A stretch of DNA of 64,000 nucleotides from assembly GCF_013927005.1 (NCBI RefSeq), contig NZ_CP055930.1, positions 3,968,001-4,032,000 on the forward strand, read 5' to 3'. This stretch comes from Enterobacter sp. RHBSTW-00175 (lineage in GTDB: Bacteria; Pseudomonadota; Gammaproteobacteria; Enterobacterales; Enterobacteriaceae). A model generated the notes under the pieces. That model was given only the letters and a program-made list of their open reading frames with translations. It was not told where the DNA came from and ran no database searches. Positions 1 to 9,523 of this stretch are shown in pieces. Each line of letters starts with the position of its first letter. Positions within the stretch are counted from its first letter, which is position 1. The position numbers were made by a program, and so were the translations under genes.

Positions 1-237
1 GTTAAGCACAGTACCGCCTGTATTCATCAGGACGTTTTTGCTTTCCGGGTTCAGTTCGTCGACGTGTACAGCCTCGTTACCATAAGGAAAAAGCGACAGC
101 CGGGTGATTTCCCAGCAGGAGCGCGTCAGCGGAAGGGTAAAAATGAGCACGATGCTCACCAGCGTGGCAATAAGCCAGGAAAGAGTGGTGGCAAAACCGC
201 CAAGGACAAAATTAAGAATATTCAGAACGGTACGCAT
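1..237 (-). CDS. yccF: YccF inner membrane protein, N-terminal part (runs off the left edge)
   Basis: The reverse strand from the ATG at 237 to the window edge encodes 79 codons starting MRTVLNILNFVLGGFATT, which match the start of YccF, an inner membrane protein of unknown function with YccF/DUF307 domains. The first ~35 residues form a hydrophobic membrane segment. The conserved motif LTRSCWEITRLSLFPYGNEA follows. The gene is cut by the window edge and its C-terminal half is not visible. It lies divergent from helD, as in E. coli, with the promoters of both genes in the 123 bases between them. Confidence 0.9.
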   Translation of the reverse strand, partial: MRTVLNILNFVLGGFATTLSWLIATLVSIVLIFTLPLTRSCWEITRLSLFPYGNEAVHVDELNPESKNVLMNTGGTVLN

Positions 238-360
238 AAACCCTCAGTTCCTTTCGATATGATTAACGCTTAGTGATTGTAACGTTTTTTTAGGCTGGAG
301 CACCTTAAAACTGGCAGTTAAACTGTCAGGTAAATTATCTCTTCGTGGATCAGGCAGGAC

Positions 361-2415
361 ATGGAACTGAAAGCAACTTCACTGGGCAAGCGCCTGGCTC
401 AACATCCTTACGATAAGGTTGTCCTTCTGAATGCAGGGGTAAAAGTCTCTGGCGAACGCCACGAATATCTCATTCCGTTTAATCAGCTTTTAGCTATCCA
501 CTGCAAGCGCGGGCTGGTCTGGGGCGAGCTTGAGTTTGTGTTGCCTGCCGAAAAGGTGGTTCGCCTCCACGGCACTGAATGGGCGGAAACGCAACGCTTC
601 CATCATCATCTGAATAGCCTCTGGCGCCAGTGGAGCGACGAGATGAGCACCGTTGCTGCGCAGGTGTTGCAGCAGGTTCTTGATGATATTGCACAAAGCA
701 GTGCACAACAAAAGTGGCTGACGCGCCAGCAAACCGCCGGTTTGCAGCAAAAGATTAAAGTGGCGCTTTCGGCACTGCCGTTGCCGGTTTCCCGTCTGGA
801 TGAGTTTGATAATTGCCGCGATGCCTGGCGGCAGTGTCAGGCATGGCTTACCGATATTGATAAAAGTCGGCTTGCCCATAACCAGGCATGGACGGACACC
901 ATGCTCACGAAGTACGCCGATTTCTTCAGCAACATTGAATCCTCACCACTGAATCCGGCCCAGGCGCGCGCGGTGGTAAATGGTGAACACTCCCTGCTGG
1001 TGCTTGCCGGGGCAGGGAGCGGTAAAACGTCGGTGCTGGTGGCGCGGGCGGGCTGGCTCCTGACCACAGGCGAAGCGGTGGCCGACCAGATTTTGCTGCT
1101 GGCGTTTGGTCGTAAAGCCGCGCAGGAGATGGACGAGCGCATTCAGGAACGCCTGCGCACACAGGATATTACCGCCAGAACCTTCCATGCCCTTGCGTTA
1201 CACATTATCCAGCAGGGGAGCAAAAAGGTTCCTTCGATCAGCAAGCTTGAGAACGACACGCAGGCCCGCCAGTCGCTATTTATTAAGACCTGGCAGCAGC
1301 AATGCAGCGAGAAAAAAGCCCAGGCAAAAGGCTGGCGCCAGTGGCTGGAAGAAGAACTTAACTGGGACGTGCCGGAAGGCAGTTTCTGGCAGGATGAAAA
1401 ACTGGCGTGTCGCCTGGGCTCTCGCCTCGACCGCTGGGTAAGCCTTTTGCGGATGCACGGCGGGTCTCAGGCAGAAATGATTGAAAGTGCCCCGGAAGAG
1501 ATCCGCGCGCTCTTTACGAAACGGGTCAAACTGATGGCCCCGCTGCTGAAAGCCTGGAAAACGGCGCTGAAAGACGAAAATGCGGTCGATTTTTCAGGGC
1601 TTATCCATCAGGCCATTATCATTCTGGAAAAAGGCCGCTTTGTGAGTCCGTGGAAACATATCCTTGTGGATGAGTTCCAGGACATCTCACCCCAGCGTGC
1701 CGCGCTTCTTTCAGCGCTTCGGGCGCAAAATAAACACACGTCACTGTTTGCCGTTGGCGATGACTGGCAGGCAATCTATCGCTTCAGCGGTGCACAGTTG
1801 TCACTGACCACCGCGTTCCATCACTATTTTGGTGAGGGAGATCGCAGCGATCTGGACACCACCTATCGTTTCAACTCGCGAATCGGCGAAATCGCCAATC
1901 GATTCATCCAGCAAAACCCACATCAACTGGCCAAACCGCTTAACAGCCTGACACCGGGGGATAAAAAAGCCGTCACCTTGCTGGCGGAAGAACAGCTGGA
2001 GCCTCTGCTGGATAAACTGAGCGGCTATGCGAAACCTGAAGAGCGCATTCTGGTGCTGGCGCGTTATCACCACCTCAAACCGGCCGCGCTGGAAAAAGCG
2101 GCTACCCGCTGGCCCAAGCTACAGCTCGATTTTATGACCATCCATGCCAGTAAAGGGCAGCAGGCCGATTACGTGATTGTGGTGGGGTTAAAAGACGGCA
2201 ATGATGGCTTCCCGGCCCCGGCGCGCGAATCAGTGATGGAGCAAGCCCTGTTGCCAGTACCGGAAGATTTCCCGGATGCTGAAGAGCGCCGTCTGCTGTA
2301 TGTCGCGTTAACCCGCGCCCGCCACCGTGTATGGCTGCTGTTCAATAAAAATGAACCCTCAACGTTTGTCGATATTCTGAAGAGTATTGATGTACCGGTT
2401 GCGAAGAAGCCGTAA
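361..2415 (+). CDS. helD: DNA helicase IV
   Basis: This 684-residue superfamily-1 (UvrD/Rep-like) helicase unwinds DNA 3' to 5' using ATP. An N-terminal HelD-specific domain (about residues 1-190) is followed by a Q-motif region (NPAQARAV), Walker A GAGSGKT at about 217-223, Walker B VDEFQDISPQ and motif VI YVALTRAR near the C terminus. Length equals the E. coli enzyme. The ATG at 361 follows the upstream sequence caggac and gives the expected N terminus MELKATSLGKRLAQHPY. It is divergent from yccF and converges with mgsA, with a REP element between them. Nothing is unusual in the sequence. Confidence 0.96.
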   Translation: MELKATSLGKRLAQHPYDKVVLLNAGVKVSGERHEYLIPFNQLLAIHCKRGLVWGELEFVLPAEKVVRLHGTEWAETQRFHHHLNSLWRQWSDEMSTVAAQVLQQVLDDIAQSSAQQKWLTRQQTAGLQQKIKVALSALPLPVSRLDEFDNCRDAWRQCQAWLTDIDKSRLAHNQAWTDTMLTKYADFFSNIESSPLNPAQARAVVNGEHSLLVLAGAGSGKTSVLVARAGWLLTTGEAVADQILLLAFGRKAAQEMDERIQERLRTQDITARTFHALALHIIQQGSKKVPSISKLENDTQARQSLFIKTWQQQCSEKKAQAKGWRQWLEEELNWDVPEGSFWQDEKLACRLGSRLDRWVSLLRMHGGSQAEMIESAPEEIRALFTKRVKLMAPLLKAWKTALKDENAVDFSGLIHQAIIILEKGRFVSPWKHILVDEFQDISPQRAALLSALRAQNKHTSLFAVGDDWQAIYRFSGAQLSLTTAFHHYFGEGDRSDLDTTYRFNSRIGEIANRFIQQNPHQLAKPLNSLTPGDKKAVTLLAEEQLEPLLDKLSGYAKPEERILVLARYHHLKPAALEKAATRWPKLQLDFMTIHASKGQQADYVIVVGLKDGNDGFPAPARESVMEQALLPVPEDFPDAEERRLLYVALTRARHRVWLLFNKNEPSTFVDILKSIDVPVAKKP

Positions 2416-2435
2416 CGGGAGGCAGGGTTTTGCAG

Positions 2436-2463
2436 GCCGGGTAAGGCGTAGTCGCCACCCGGC
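2436..2463. repeat. REP (palindromic unit) between helD and mgsA
   Basis: An imperfect palindrome has GCCGGGT and ACCCGGC arms around GGCG/CGCC. This is the classic enterobacterial repetitive extragenic palindrome and it sits between two convergent genes. Similar units occur at 20789, 31404, 49690 and 61197 in this window. Confidence 0.8.
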
Positions 2464-2470
2464 ATAACAT

Positions 2471-2929
2471 TCACTTCAGTCTTTCGGCAAGATAGCGCTG
2501 ATAATCCGGGATCAGAATATCGACAGGGGAGCTGAACTGCGGCGATTCAATAATAAAGTCTGCTGTGGACAGGTTAGTCGCAACCGGAATATTCCATACT
2601 GTTGCAAGACGCAGCAGCGCTTTAACATCCGGGTCGTGCGGGACGGCATTCAGCGGATCCCAGAAGAAAATCAGTACGTCAATTTTACCTTCCGAAATTT
2701 GTGCCCCAACCTGCTGGTCGCCGCCCATTGGGCCACTCAGCATGGCTTGAACCTCTAACCCGGTTTCACGGTGGATAAGGTTGCCGGTCGTACCCGTTGC
2801 TGAGAGGGTGTGGTTTTCCAGCATTGGCTGATGGCGGCGTACCCAGTTCAGCAGCATTTGTTTGCAGTGATCGTGCGCCACCAACGCAATGTGTTTGCGG
2901 GCAGGAAGCGTGCGTGTTGTCAGTTCCAT
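2471..2929 (-). CDS. mgsA: Methylglyoxal synthase
   Basis: This 152-residue cytoplasmic enzyme converts dihydroxyacetone phosphate to methylglyoxal and phosphate, the glycolytic bypass used under phosphate stress. Family signatures are ALVAHDHCK near the N terminus, the phosphate-binding SATGTTG stretch, and GGDQQVGA followed by DVLIFFWDP, which contain the catalytic Asp and anion-binding residues. Length matches the E. coli protein. It converges on helD, and csgI lies upstream on the same strand. Confidence 0.96.
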   Translation of the reverse strand: MELTTRTLPARKHIALVAHDHCKQMLLNWVRRHQPMLENHTLSATGTTGNLIHRETGLEVQAMLSGPMGGDQQVGAQISEGKIDVLIFFWDPLNAVPHDPDVKALLRLATVWNIPVATNLSTADFIIESPQFSSPVDILIPDYQRYLAERLK

Positions 2930-3010
2930 AATCTTTTCCGTCAGGGTTAACTGGCTACAAGATGACGGGAAGCGCCTGATGCTGCAAGAGAAAGGGCAAA
3001 AAAATGTGGG

Positions 3011-3673
3011 TTACGACGAAGGTTGTTGTTTTGCCCATTGCAGAAACCGGGCCCGCGTATCGGGATCGGCCTGCTGGAACCAGAATTTAAGGCGTTGTTC
3101 GGTGAGCGTCTGCGACTGAGGTGGGATCACGTCCAGTTCGGATACGCCCGACAAAAGCGTGCTGTCATCCGCCATCATGGTAGCAAACTGAGGCAGCGAC
3201 GCGCGTTTGCCCGCTTTATTATAGATTTCCGTATCCGCCTCATAATCAATGCCTTTCGGTGTTTTGGTGAGTGCCAGAATATCCAGCTTCACGGGGATAG
3301 GCATGGCATCGCCATCCAGCAGCTCAAGGCGCGGCCCCGATTCAAAAGCCTGGGCCTCTTTTTCGGTCTCCAGACGGGGTAAGTTAAAGTTGACCTGGCT
3401 AATCCGCTGGGTGTTAAAACTGACAATCAGCGGCGGTGAGATATACATACGCTGTTCATGATTCGCCACGCGGATCGTCTTTTCTACCCGGAAAACAAGC
3501 TGGTGTTGCCCGTTATCCAGTTCAATACTGTCAGCACCGCGAAGAAGCGAGCTGGAGACTTTTTTGCCGTCAAGCACCAGCAGGTCAATGTCGGTGGAGA
3601 GCCGTAGCGTTGTTGCAAAGACGCAAACCGGCATAACTAATGCAATCAGAGCAGAGGCAATGCCGGTTTTCAT
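3011..3673 (-). CDS. csgI: Periplasmic curli-assembly inhibitor CsgI (YccT, DUF2057)
   Basis: The 220-residue protein starts with a signal peptide ([20 protein letters not shown], cleavage near residue 20), so it is periplasmic. Its body matches the DUF2057 family (YccT). In E. coli and Salmonella YccT has been described as an inhibitor of extracellular CsgA polymerisation and was renamed CsgI. Motifs seen are [15 protein letters not shown] and the downstream PPLIVSFNT. The function comes from family knowledge; no curli genes are in this window. It is divergent from yccU. Confidence 0.88.
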   Translation of the reverse strand: MKTGIASALIALVMPVCVFATTLRLSTDIDLLVLDGKKVSSSLLRGADSIELDNGQHQLVFRVEKTIRVANHEQRMYISPPLIVSFNTQRISQVNFNLPRLETEKEAQAFESGPRLELLDGDAMPIPVKLDILALTKTPKGIDYEADTEIYNKAGKRASLPQFATMMADDSTLLSGVSELDVIPPQSQTLTEQRLKFWFQQADPDTRARFLQWAKQQPSS

Positions 3674-3845
3674 AGGGTGCTCCTGTGGAAAATGCTATTT
3701 CTTAATAATGTATCTAAATTTTTCGAGAATCATGTTTACTAACATATAGACATATTCTGCGGTTTTGCCCTCATACATCTGTATGGGATAGATGGTTGCG
3801 ATGTCCCCTTTGACGTACACTTTGAAAAAAGCCAGGAGGAAGACC

Positions 3846-4259
3846 ATGAAAGAGAACGATATTGCTGACATTCTGACATCGACCCGAACCATTGCACTGG
3901 TGGGGGCGAGTGATAAACCCGACCGCCCAAGCTATCGGGTGATGAAGTATCTCCTGGACCAGGGCTACCACGTTATTCCGGTATCGCCAAAAGTCGCGGG
4001 GAAATCACTGCTGGGGCAACAGGGTTACGCTACCCTGGCCGATGTGCCGGAAAAAGTGGATATGGTGGATGTTTTCCGCAACTCAGAAGCGGCATGGGGC
4101 GTTGCTCAGGAAGCGATTGCTATCGGCGCGAAAACGCTGTGGATGCAACTTGGCGTCATCAATGAACAGGCGGCGGTGCTGGCGCGTGAAGCCGGCCTGG
4201 CGGTGGTCATGGACAGATGTCCGGCAATCGAAATTCCCCGTCTGGGGCTGGCGAAGTAA
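3846..4259 (+). CDS. yccU: CoA-binding domain protein YccU
   Basis: The 137-residue protein has a Rossmann-type CoA-binding domain, with [22 protein letters not shown] near the N terminus and VDVFRN further in. Its biochemical role is not established. The ATG at 3846 was chosen over an in-frame start at 3792 because a strong AGGAGG sits just upstream (about 3835) and the N terminus [10 protein letters not shown] matches the family. It is followed by a strong terminator and converges on hspQ. Confidence 0.93.
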   Translation: MKENDIADILTSTRTIALVGASDKPDRPSYRVMKYLLDQGYHVIPVSPKVAGKSLLGQQGYATLADVPEKVDMVDVFRNSEAAWGVAQEAIAIGAKTLWMQLGVINEQAAVLAREAGLAVVMDRCPAIEIPRLGLAK

Positions 4260-4260
4260 T

Positions 4261-4289
4261 AAAAAAAGCCCGGTATCGGGCTTTTTTTT
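4261..4289. terminator. Bidirectional Rho-independent terminator between yccU and hspQ
   Basis: The hairpin AGCCCG-gtat-CGGGCT (4267-4282) has an A tract on the left and eight T on the right. It can therefore terminate yccU on the plus strand and hspQ on the minus strand. Confidence 0.93.
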
Positions 4290-4294
4290 CACGC

Positions 4295-4672
<378 letters not shown>

Positions 4673-5863
4673 TTACATGACGCGACAGGCAAACCCTTTC
4701 AGATACAGCCCTTCCGGGTAGGTAGCGATCACCGGATGATCGGCCGCCTGACGGAACTGCTCTATAAATTGTACATCACGGCCAGCATCTATAGCGGCAT
4801 CGGCGATGATTTTCTGAAATAAATCTGTCGTCATCAGGCCAGAACAGGAGAATGTCAGCAGAACGCCACCCGGGTTCAACAGCTGGATAGCCAGCATGTT
4901 GATGTCTTTATAGCCGCGGCAGGCACCCATCAGCTGGCTTTTGTTCTCGACGAATTTCGGTGGGTCCATCACGATAACGTCAAACTTCTCGCCCTGATCG
5001 CGATATTTACGCAGCAGTTTGAACACGTCATCGCGCACGAACTCCGCTTTGCTCAGATCCAGCTTATTCAGCTCGACGTTCTGTTTTGCCACATCCAGCG
5101 CTTCCTGCGATGTATCCACGCTCACCACCTGAGCACAGCCGCCCATCAGCGCAGAAACCGCGAAACCACCGGTGTAGGAGAAACAGTTCAGCACGCGTTT
5201 GTTCTCAACGTACTGGCGCGTGGCCAGGCGGCTATCGCGCTGGTCGAGGTAATACCCGGTTTTGTGCCCACCCTGGATATCAACCAGCAGCTTCATACCG
5301 TGTTCTTCAATAGGTAGCAGGGCAGGTGGCAGTTCACCCGTTACCGGGCCTTGCGTCAGCTCCAGACCTTCTTTCTTACGTACGGCAACATCGCTGCGGT
5401 CGTAAATGGCGCATTCAGGGAACAGGTTTTGCAGCGCGCTAATTAGGGCTGCACGCTGATACTCAGCGCCCGCGCTCAGCAATTGCAGCACCAGGAAATC
5501 ACCAAAACGGTCGATAGTGATGCCCGGCAGTCCGTCAGATTCCCCGGCAATCAGACGATAGCTGTCCAGCCCGTCGCGTTTTGCCAGCCACTCGCGCCAC
5601 TGCTGTGCCTGTTGCAGGCGGCGGGTAAAGAACGCAATGTCGATGGTTTCGTCTTTATCAAAGGTCCAGACGCGCGCGCGGATCTGTGATGCAGGCGAGT
5701 ATGCGCCACGCGCTAACCATTTCCCCTGATGATCAACGATATCGATGGTTTCACCGAGGCTGGCTTTGCCTTCCATGCGGGTTACTGCGCCAGAAAAGAC
5801 CCAGGGATGGCGGCGCAGTAATGACTTCTCGCGCCCTTTGGCTAACACTAAACGTACACTCAT
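4673..5863 (-). CDS. rlmI: 23S rRNA m5C1962 methyltransferase RlmI
   Basis: This 396-residue class I SAM-dependent methyltransferase methylates C1962 of 23S rRNA. It has an N-terminal PUA domain (about residues 1-80, [20 protein letters not shown]), a central [27 protein letters not shown] region, a SAM-binding loop [16 protein letters not shown], and the catalytic motif [11 protein letters not shown]. Length matches E. coli YccW. The next gene, yccX, is divergent and the start regions are about 90 bases apart. Confidence 0.96.
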   Translation of the reverse strand: MSVRLVLAKGREKSLLRRHPWVFSGAVTRMEGKASLGETIDIVDHQGKWLARGAYSPASQIRARVWTFDKDETIDIAFFTRRLQQAQQWREWLAKRDGLDSYRLIAGESDGLPGITIDRFGDFLVLQLLSAGAEYQRAALISALQNLFPECAIYDRSDVAVRKKEGLELTQGPVTGELPPALLPIEEHGMKLLVDIQGGHKTGYYLDQRDSRLATRQYVENKRVLNCFSYTGGFAVSALMGGCAQVVSVDTSQEALDVAKQNVELNKLDLSKAEFVRDDVFKLLRKYRDQGEKFDVIVMDPPKFVENKSQLMGACRGYKDINMLAIQLLNPGGVLLTFSCSGLMTTDLFQKIIADAAIDAGRDVQFIEQFRQAADHPVIATYPEGLYLKGFACRVM

Positions 5864-5956
5864 AATTTGCTATTCTGTCGATTCCAATGAAATGGCCGCC
5901 ATTTTCCCGAGTTCAGTGAGGAAATGCAACGCGCCAGACGGATAAGGGGAAGGAAG

Positions 5957-6238
5957 ATGTCAAAAGTCTGCACTATTGCCTGGGTTCACGGCACCGTTCA
6001 GGGCGTGGGCTTCCGCTACAGCACCCAGCGAGAGGCCGTCCAGCTAGGGCTTACCGGATACGCGCGTAATATGGATGACGGCAGCGTCGAAGTGGTAGCT
6101 TGCGGTGAAGCGGAACAGGTAGAGCGGCTGGTGGCGTGGTTAAAAGCGGGCGGGCCGCGCAGCGCACGGGTTGATAAGGTGTTGACGGAGCCGCATCAAC
6201 CCGGCCGGGAATACGTTAACTTTGGTATTCGCTATTAA
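5957..6238 (+). CDS. yccX: Acylphosphatase
   Basis: The 93-residue enzyme hydrolyses acylphosphates. The signature [13 protein letters not shown] contains the phosphate-binding loop and catalytic Arg, and the second conserved stretch with the catalytic Asn is [17 protein letters not shown]. The ATG at 5957 (MSKVCTIAW) has GGGGAAGGAAG just upstream; an in-frame start 33 bases earlier adds residues not found in the family. Its stop overlaps the tusE stop by 4 bases, so the two convergent genes share their last codons (TTAA). Confidence 0.95.
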   Translation: MSKVCTIAWVHGTVQGVGFRYSTQREAVQLGLTGYARNMDDGSVEVVACGEAEQVERLVAWLKAGGPRSARVDKVLTEPHQPGREYVNFGIRY

Positions 6239-6564
6239 ATACACTTCACAGGCTTGGGCAGACCGGCGATTTTTGTCGCCTGTTTTGCCGGGCCTTTCGG
6301 GAAGAGACGATACAGGTAACGGCTGTTGCCTTTCTCTTCGCCGAATTTGTTCGCCATCGCCTTAACCAGCATCCGGATAGCCGGAGAGGTGTTGAATTCC
6401 AGGTAGAATTCACGCACAAAACGCACCACTTCCCAGTGTTCTGGCGACAGGGTGATGGCCTCTTTCTGCGCAATCACTTCTGCCAGCGCTTCGCTCCACT
6501 GGCTGCTCTCTTTCAGATAACCGTCGGCGTCGGTTTCTATCTCTTTACCTTCAAAGCTCAACAT
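6235..6564 (-). CDS. tusE: Sulfur-relay protein TusE
   Basis: TusE (DsrC family, 109 residues) is the last sulfur carrier in the TusABCDE relay that feeds MnmA for 2-thiolation of tRNA wobble uridine. The sequence contains [19 protein letters not shown] and the invariant C-terminal KPVKCI, whose Cys carries the persulfide. The start at 6564 gives the E. coli N terminus ([10 protein letters not shown]); an ATG two codons upstream (6570) is possible and neither has a clear ribosome-binding site. It is convergent and overlapping with yccX, and downstream of yccA on the same strand but separated from it by a terminator. Confidence 0.94.
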   Translation of the reverse strand: MLSFEGKEIETDADGYLKESSQWSEALAEVIAQKEAITLSPEHWEVVRFVREFYLEFNTSPAIRMLVKAMANKFGEEKGNSRYLYRLFPKGPAKQATKIAGLPKPVKCI

Positions 6565-6603
6565 AATCATTCACACGTCAGTCAAAAACCTGCGCAGTGT
6601 ACC

Positions 6604-6633
6604 AAAAAAAACAAAGCCCCGCATAAGCGGGGC
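6604..6633 (-). terminator. Rho-independent terminator of yccA
   Basis: On the minus strand GCCCCGC-ttat-GCGGGGC is followed by ttTG and a run of T. It lies 20 bases after the yccA stop and before tusE, so the two genes are separate transcription units. Confidence 0.9.
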
Positions 6634-6653
6634 CCGGTTCAACGCACCGTTGG

Positions 6654-7313
6654 TTAATCGCGGCTGGCGAAGCCCAGGATGCTCAACAGGCTGACGAAGA
6701 TGTTGTACAGCGACACATACAGGCTCACGGTCGCGCGGATGTAGTTCGTCTCACCACCGCGAATAATGTTGCTGGTTTCCATCAGGATCGCGCCAGAGGA
6801 AATCAGGATAAACACCGCGCTGATTGCCAGGTGCAGGGCAGGCAGTTGCAGGAAGATGTTTGCCACCATACCTACCAGTACCACCACGATACCCGCCATC
6901 AGCATCCCGCCGAGGAAGGACATGTCCTTGCGCGTGGTCAGAACGTAAGCCGAGCAGCAGAAGAACACCAGTGCAGTACCGCCCAGCGCCAGACCGATAA
7001 GGTCACCCATGCCTGCAGACAGATAGGCATTCAGCATTGGCCCCAGGATGTAGCCCAGGAAGCCGGTAAAGGCGAACGCAGACAGGATACCTACTGGCTT
7101 ATCCGCGGTTTTGTAGGTCAGGAACATCAGACCATACATTCCCACCAGCGTCAGGATCAGGCCCGGTGACGGCAGCATCAGAAGGGTGCTGGCGGTTGCG
7201 GTGATCGCAGAAAACGCCAGCGTCAGGCTGAGCATGAAATAAGTATTGCGCAGCACCTTGTGGGTGCTGAGTAGCGATGTGCGGTCGCGTGAAGAACTAA
7301 TAATACGATCCAT
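6654..7313 (-). CDS. yccA: FtsH modulator YccA (Bax inhibitor-1 family membrane protein)
   Basis: The 219-residue protein has seven hydrophobic segments and belongs to the BI1/TMBIM family. E. coli YccA is an inner-membrane protein that is both substrate and modulator of the FtsH-HflKC protease, protecting SecY when translocons jam. The N-terminal [25 protein letters not shown] and the C-terminal [19 protein letters not shown] match the family. It stands alone with its own terminator. A 269-base gap to the next gene holds its promoter and nothing else recognised. Confidence 0.95.
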   Translation of the reverse strand: MDRIISSSRDRTSLLSTHKVLRNTYFMLSLTLAFSAITATASTLLMLPSPGLILTLVGMYGLMFLTYKTADKPVGILSAFAFTGFLGYILGPMLNAYLSAGMGDLIGLALGGTALVFFCCSAYVLTTRKDMSFLGGMLMAGIVVVLVGMVANIFLQLPALHLAISAVFILISSGAILMETSNIIRGGETNYIRATVSLYVSLYNIFVSLLSILGFASRD

Positions 7314-7582
7314 GAGTCACTCTCTTATGACAGATGTAATTAACGGCAAGAATAGAAAACAGGACGCCAGTTACAAAGCGGTTTTACCCATCTTTACTCA
7401 ACGCGTTAGCGCCAGTGTTGGTTGTTTATACCGCAAAAATTCGTTTCTTCAGCATGAAGAGTGGTATGGCGAATTTATTCAGATCAACCTCTTATAGGTT
7501 ACTGAAAAATATTGCGTTATTACAGCCTGAACGCTAAGAGTAATTCCCGGATCGTCATAAAACAGACAATAAGGCGAAGGAC

Positions 7583-9211
7583 ATGAAATCACAATCACGC
7601 ACTAACTTTACACTTTCTTTGTTAACCGCAGGCATCCTGTGCGCAAGCACGGCAAGCCAGGCGGCTAACGTGCCAGCAGGAACACAGCTGGCAGAGAAAC
7701 AGGAACTGGTCAGGAATAATGGTAACGAACCGGCATCACTCGATCCGCACAAAGTCGAAAGCGATGTCGAATTCAATATTCTCAGCGATTTATTCGAAGG
7801 GCTGGTGAGTGTCTCCCCTACGGGTGAAATCCAGCCGCGGCTGGCAGATAAGTGGGAGAACAAAGACAACACCGTCTGGACATTCCATCTGCGCCCGGGC
7901 ATTACGTGGAGCGATGGAACTGCCATTACCGCGCAGGATGTCGTGTGGAGCTGGCAGCGTCTGGTTGATCCGAAGACCGCCTCACCCTACGCCAGTTACC
8001 CGGGCAATATGCATATTGTGAATGCTGCCGCCATCGCTCAGGGCAAACAGGCACCCGACACACTTGGGGTGAAAGCCGTTAACGATACCACCCTGGAAGT
8101 GACGCTCACCCAGCCAAACGCCGCCTTCCTTGCCATGCTGGCGCACCCGTCGATGGTACCGGTTGATAAGGTGCTGATTAATCGCTTTGGCGAGAAGTGG
8201 ACCAAGCCAGAGCACCTCGTCACCAGTGGGGCCTACAAGCTGTCACAGTGGGTGGTCAATGAGCGGATTGTCGCTGAGCGTAACCCGCGCTACTGGGATA
8301 ACGCGCATACCGTTATCAACAAGGTCACCTATCTGCCAATCACCTCTGAAGCCGCTGATGTGAACCGCTATAAAGCCGGAGAGATCGACATCGTTTATAC
8401 GGTGCCAATCAACCAGTTTGCCCAGCTGAAAAAAACCATGGGTACAGAGCTGGATGTCTCTCCGCAGCTGGCAACTTATTACTACGAATTCAACACCACC
8501 CGGCCACCGTTTAACGATGTGCGCGTGCGTAAAGCGCTAAACATGGCGCTGGATAAAGACATCATTGCCGACAAAGTGTTAGGGCAGGGGCAACGCCCGG
8601 CGTGGCTTATCAGCCAGCCAGATATCGGTGGTGTTACACTGAAAACCCCGGATTACGCCAGCTGGCCGATGGACAAACGTATTGCTGAGGCGAAAAAACT
8701 GCTGGAAGAGGCCGGGTTCAACGCCAGCCACCCGCTGAGCTTTAACCTGCTCTATAACACCTCTGAATCGCACCAGCGTATTGCGATTGCTGCCAGCTCC
8801 ATGTGGAAGAAAAACCTCGGCGTGGAAGCGAAGCTGCAAAACCAGGAGTGGAAAACCATGCTGGACACCATGCACACCCACAACTTTGATGCGGTGCGCT
8901 ATGCGTGGATTGCCGATTACGACGATGCCGCAACCTTCCTGAACAACTTCCGTACCGGCGACAGTGAAAACACCAGCCAGTACAGCAACCCGGATTACGA
9001 TCAGGCGCTGGTGAACGCAGCGAAAGCGAAAACCACGCAAGAGCGCGGGCAATTCTACCAGCAGGCGGAAGATCTGTTAGGGCGTGATGTGCCGGCGATC
9101 CCGGTCTATCACTATGTCCGTACGCACCTGGTCAAGCCGTGGGTGGGTGGTTTTACGCCAGACAAGTTGGGCTACTACTACACCAAAGATATGTACATCA
9201 AAAAACACTAG
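7583..9211 (+). CDS. Oligopeptide-type (OppA/MppA-like) ABC substrate-binding protein, orphan
   Basis: The 542-residue secreted protein has a signal peptide (cleavage after ASTASQA, about residue 27) and belongs to solute-binding family 5. Typical motifs are NEPASLDPHKVESDVEFNIL, LFEGLVSVSPTGEIQPRLA, TWSDGTAITAQDVVWSWQRL and the late VPAIPVYHYVRTHLV. These resemble OppA and MppA (peptide or murein tripeptide binding). No permease or ATPase genes are adjacent, so it probably works with an Opp/Dpp transporter encoded elsewhere. AAGGAC precedes the ATG. It lies between yccA and serT, a position where E. coli K-12 has no gene, so it may be part of the accessory region. Ligand unknown. Confidence 0.85.
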   Translation: MKSQSRTNFTLSLLTAGILCASTASQAANVPAGTQLAEKQELVRNNGNEPASLDPHKVESDVEFNILSDLFEGLVSVSPTGEIQPRLADKWENKDNTVWTFHLRPGITWSDGTAITAQDVVWSWQRLVDPKTASPYASYPGNMHIVNAAAIAQGKQAPDTLGVKAVNDTTLEVTLTQPNAAFLAMLAHPSMVPVDKVLINRFGEKWTKPEHLVTSGAYKLSQWVVNERIVAERNPRYWDNAHTVINKVTYLPITSEAADVNRYKAGEIDIVYTVPINQFAQLKKTMGTELDVSPQLATYYYEFNTTRPPFNDVRVRKALNMALDKDIIADKVLGQGQRPAWLISQPDIGGVTLKTPDYASWPMDKRIAEAKKLLEEAGFNASHPLSFNLLYNTSESHQRIAIAASSMWKKNLGVEAKLQNQEWKTMLDTMHTHNFDAVRYAWIADYDDAATFLNNFRTGDSENTSQYSNPDYDQALVNAAKAKTTQERGQFYQQAEDLLGRDVPAIPVYHYVRTHLVKPWVGGFTPDKLGYYYTKDMYIKKH

Positions 9212-9313
9212 GCGTGAGCGGGTACGTTGTGCTGATAAAATGGCCAATGCGTTGTCTATTCAACCGATTAAACACGTTTTGGCTATTTTTGAAGCGAACG
9301 GAAGCAATCACAC

Positions 9314-9342
9314 TTTACAGAGCGCAGTGAGGTGTTTATAGT
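9314..9342 (+). promoter_or_regulatory. Promoter of serT copy 1
   Basis: -35 TTTACA (9314-9319) and -10 TATAGT (9337-9342) are separated by 17 bases. A GC-containing discriminator precedes the tRNA, as expected for a stringently controlled stable-RNA promoter. Confidence 0.8.
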
Positions 9343-9354
9343 TCGCCTCACTTA

Positions 9355-9442
9355 GGAAGCGTGGCCGAGCGGTTGAAGGCACCGGTCTTGAAAACCGGCG
9401 ACCCGAAAGGGTTCTAGAGTTCGAATCTCTACGCTTCCGCCA
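9355..9442 (+). tRNA. serT: tRNA-Ser (anticodon UGA), copy 1
   Basis: The 88-nt class II tRNA starts GGAAGCGTGG and has encoded CCA at 9440-9442. The anticodon loop CTTGAAA gives anticodon TGA, and the variable arm CGACCCGAAAGGGTTC is the long one typical of tRNA-Ser. It lies downstream of yccA, as serT does in E. coli (with one gene in between here), so this copy is probably the ancestral one. Confidence 0.97.
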
Positions 9443-9448
9443 AATTCG

Positions 9449-9482
9449 AAAACCCTGCGATAGCAATATCGCAGGGTTTTTT
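9449..9482 (+). terminator. Rho-independent terminator of serT copy 1
   Basis: A 12-bp perfect stem AACCCTGCGATA / TATCGCAGGGTT with loop GCAA is followed by a T tract. Confidence 0.93.
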
Positions 9483-9523
9483 CGTTTCTGACGCAAAACC
9501 CTGCCCGCAGTGGGCTGGGCGGG

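Larger units (their letters stand above)
9314..9487 (+). repeat. 174-bp direct repeat, copy 1 (promoter-serT-terminator)
   Basis: It is collinear with 16176-16349 without any gap. By eye there are about eight mismatches: seven in the promoter spacer/leader and one just after the tRNA. The 88-bp tRNA and the terminator stem are identical. The two copies flank a 6.7-kb cassette of five genes. Confidence 0.92.

Noticed and set aside
361..2415. Several long open frames antisense to helD (for example at 490-879 and 1801-2073 on the minus strand)
   Set aside because: They lie inside a clear helicase gene, have no ribosome-binding sites or family match, and reflect GC-rich codon bias.
9449..9482. 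Repeated perfect palindrome after each serT considered as a CRISPR or transposon end
   Set aside because: It is an intrinsic terminator with T tract, duplicated together with the tRNA. No arrays or transposase genes occur anywhere in the window.
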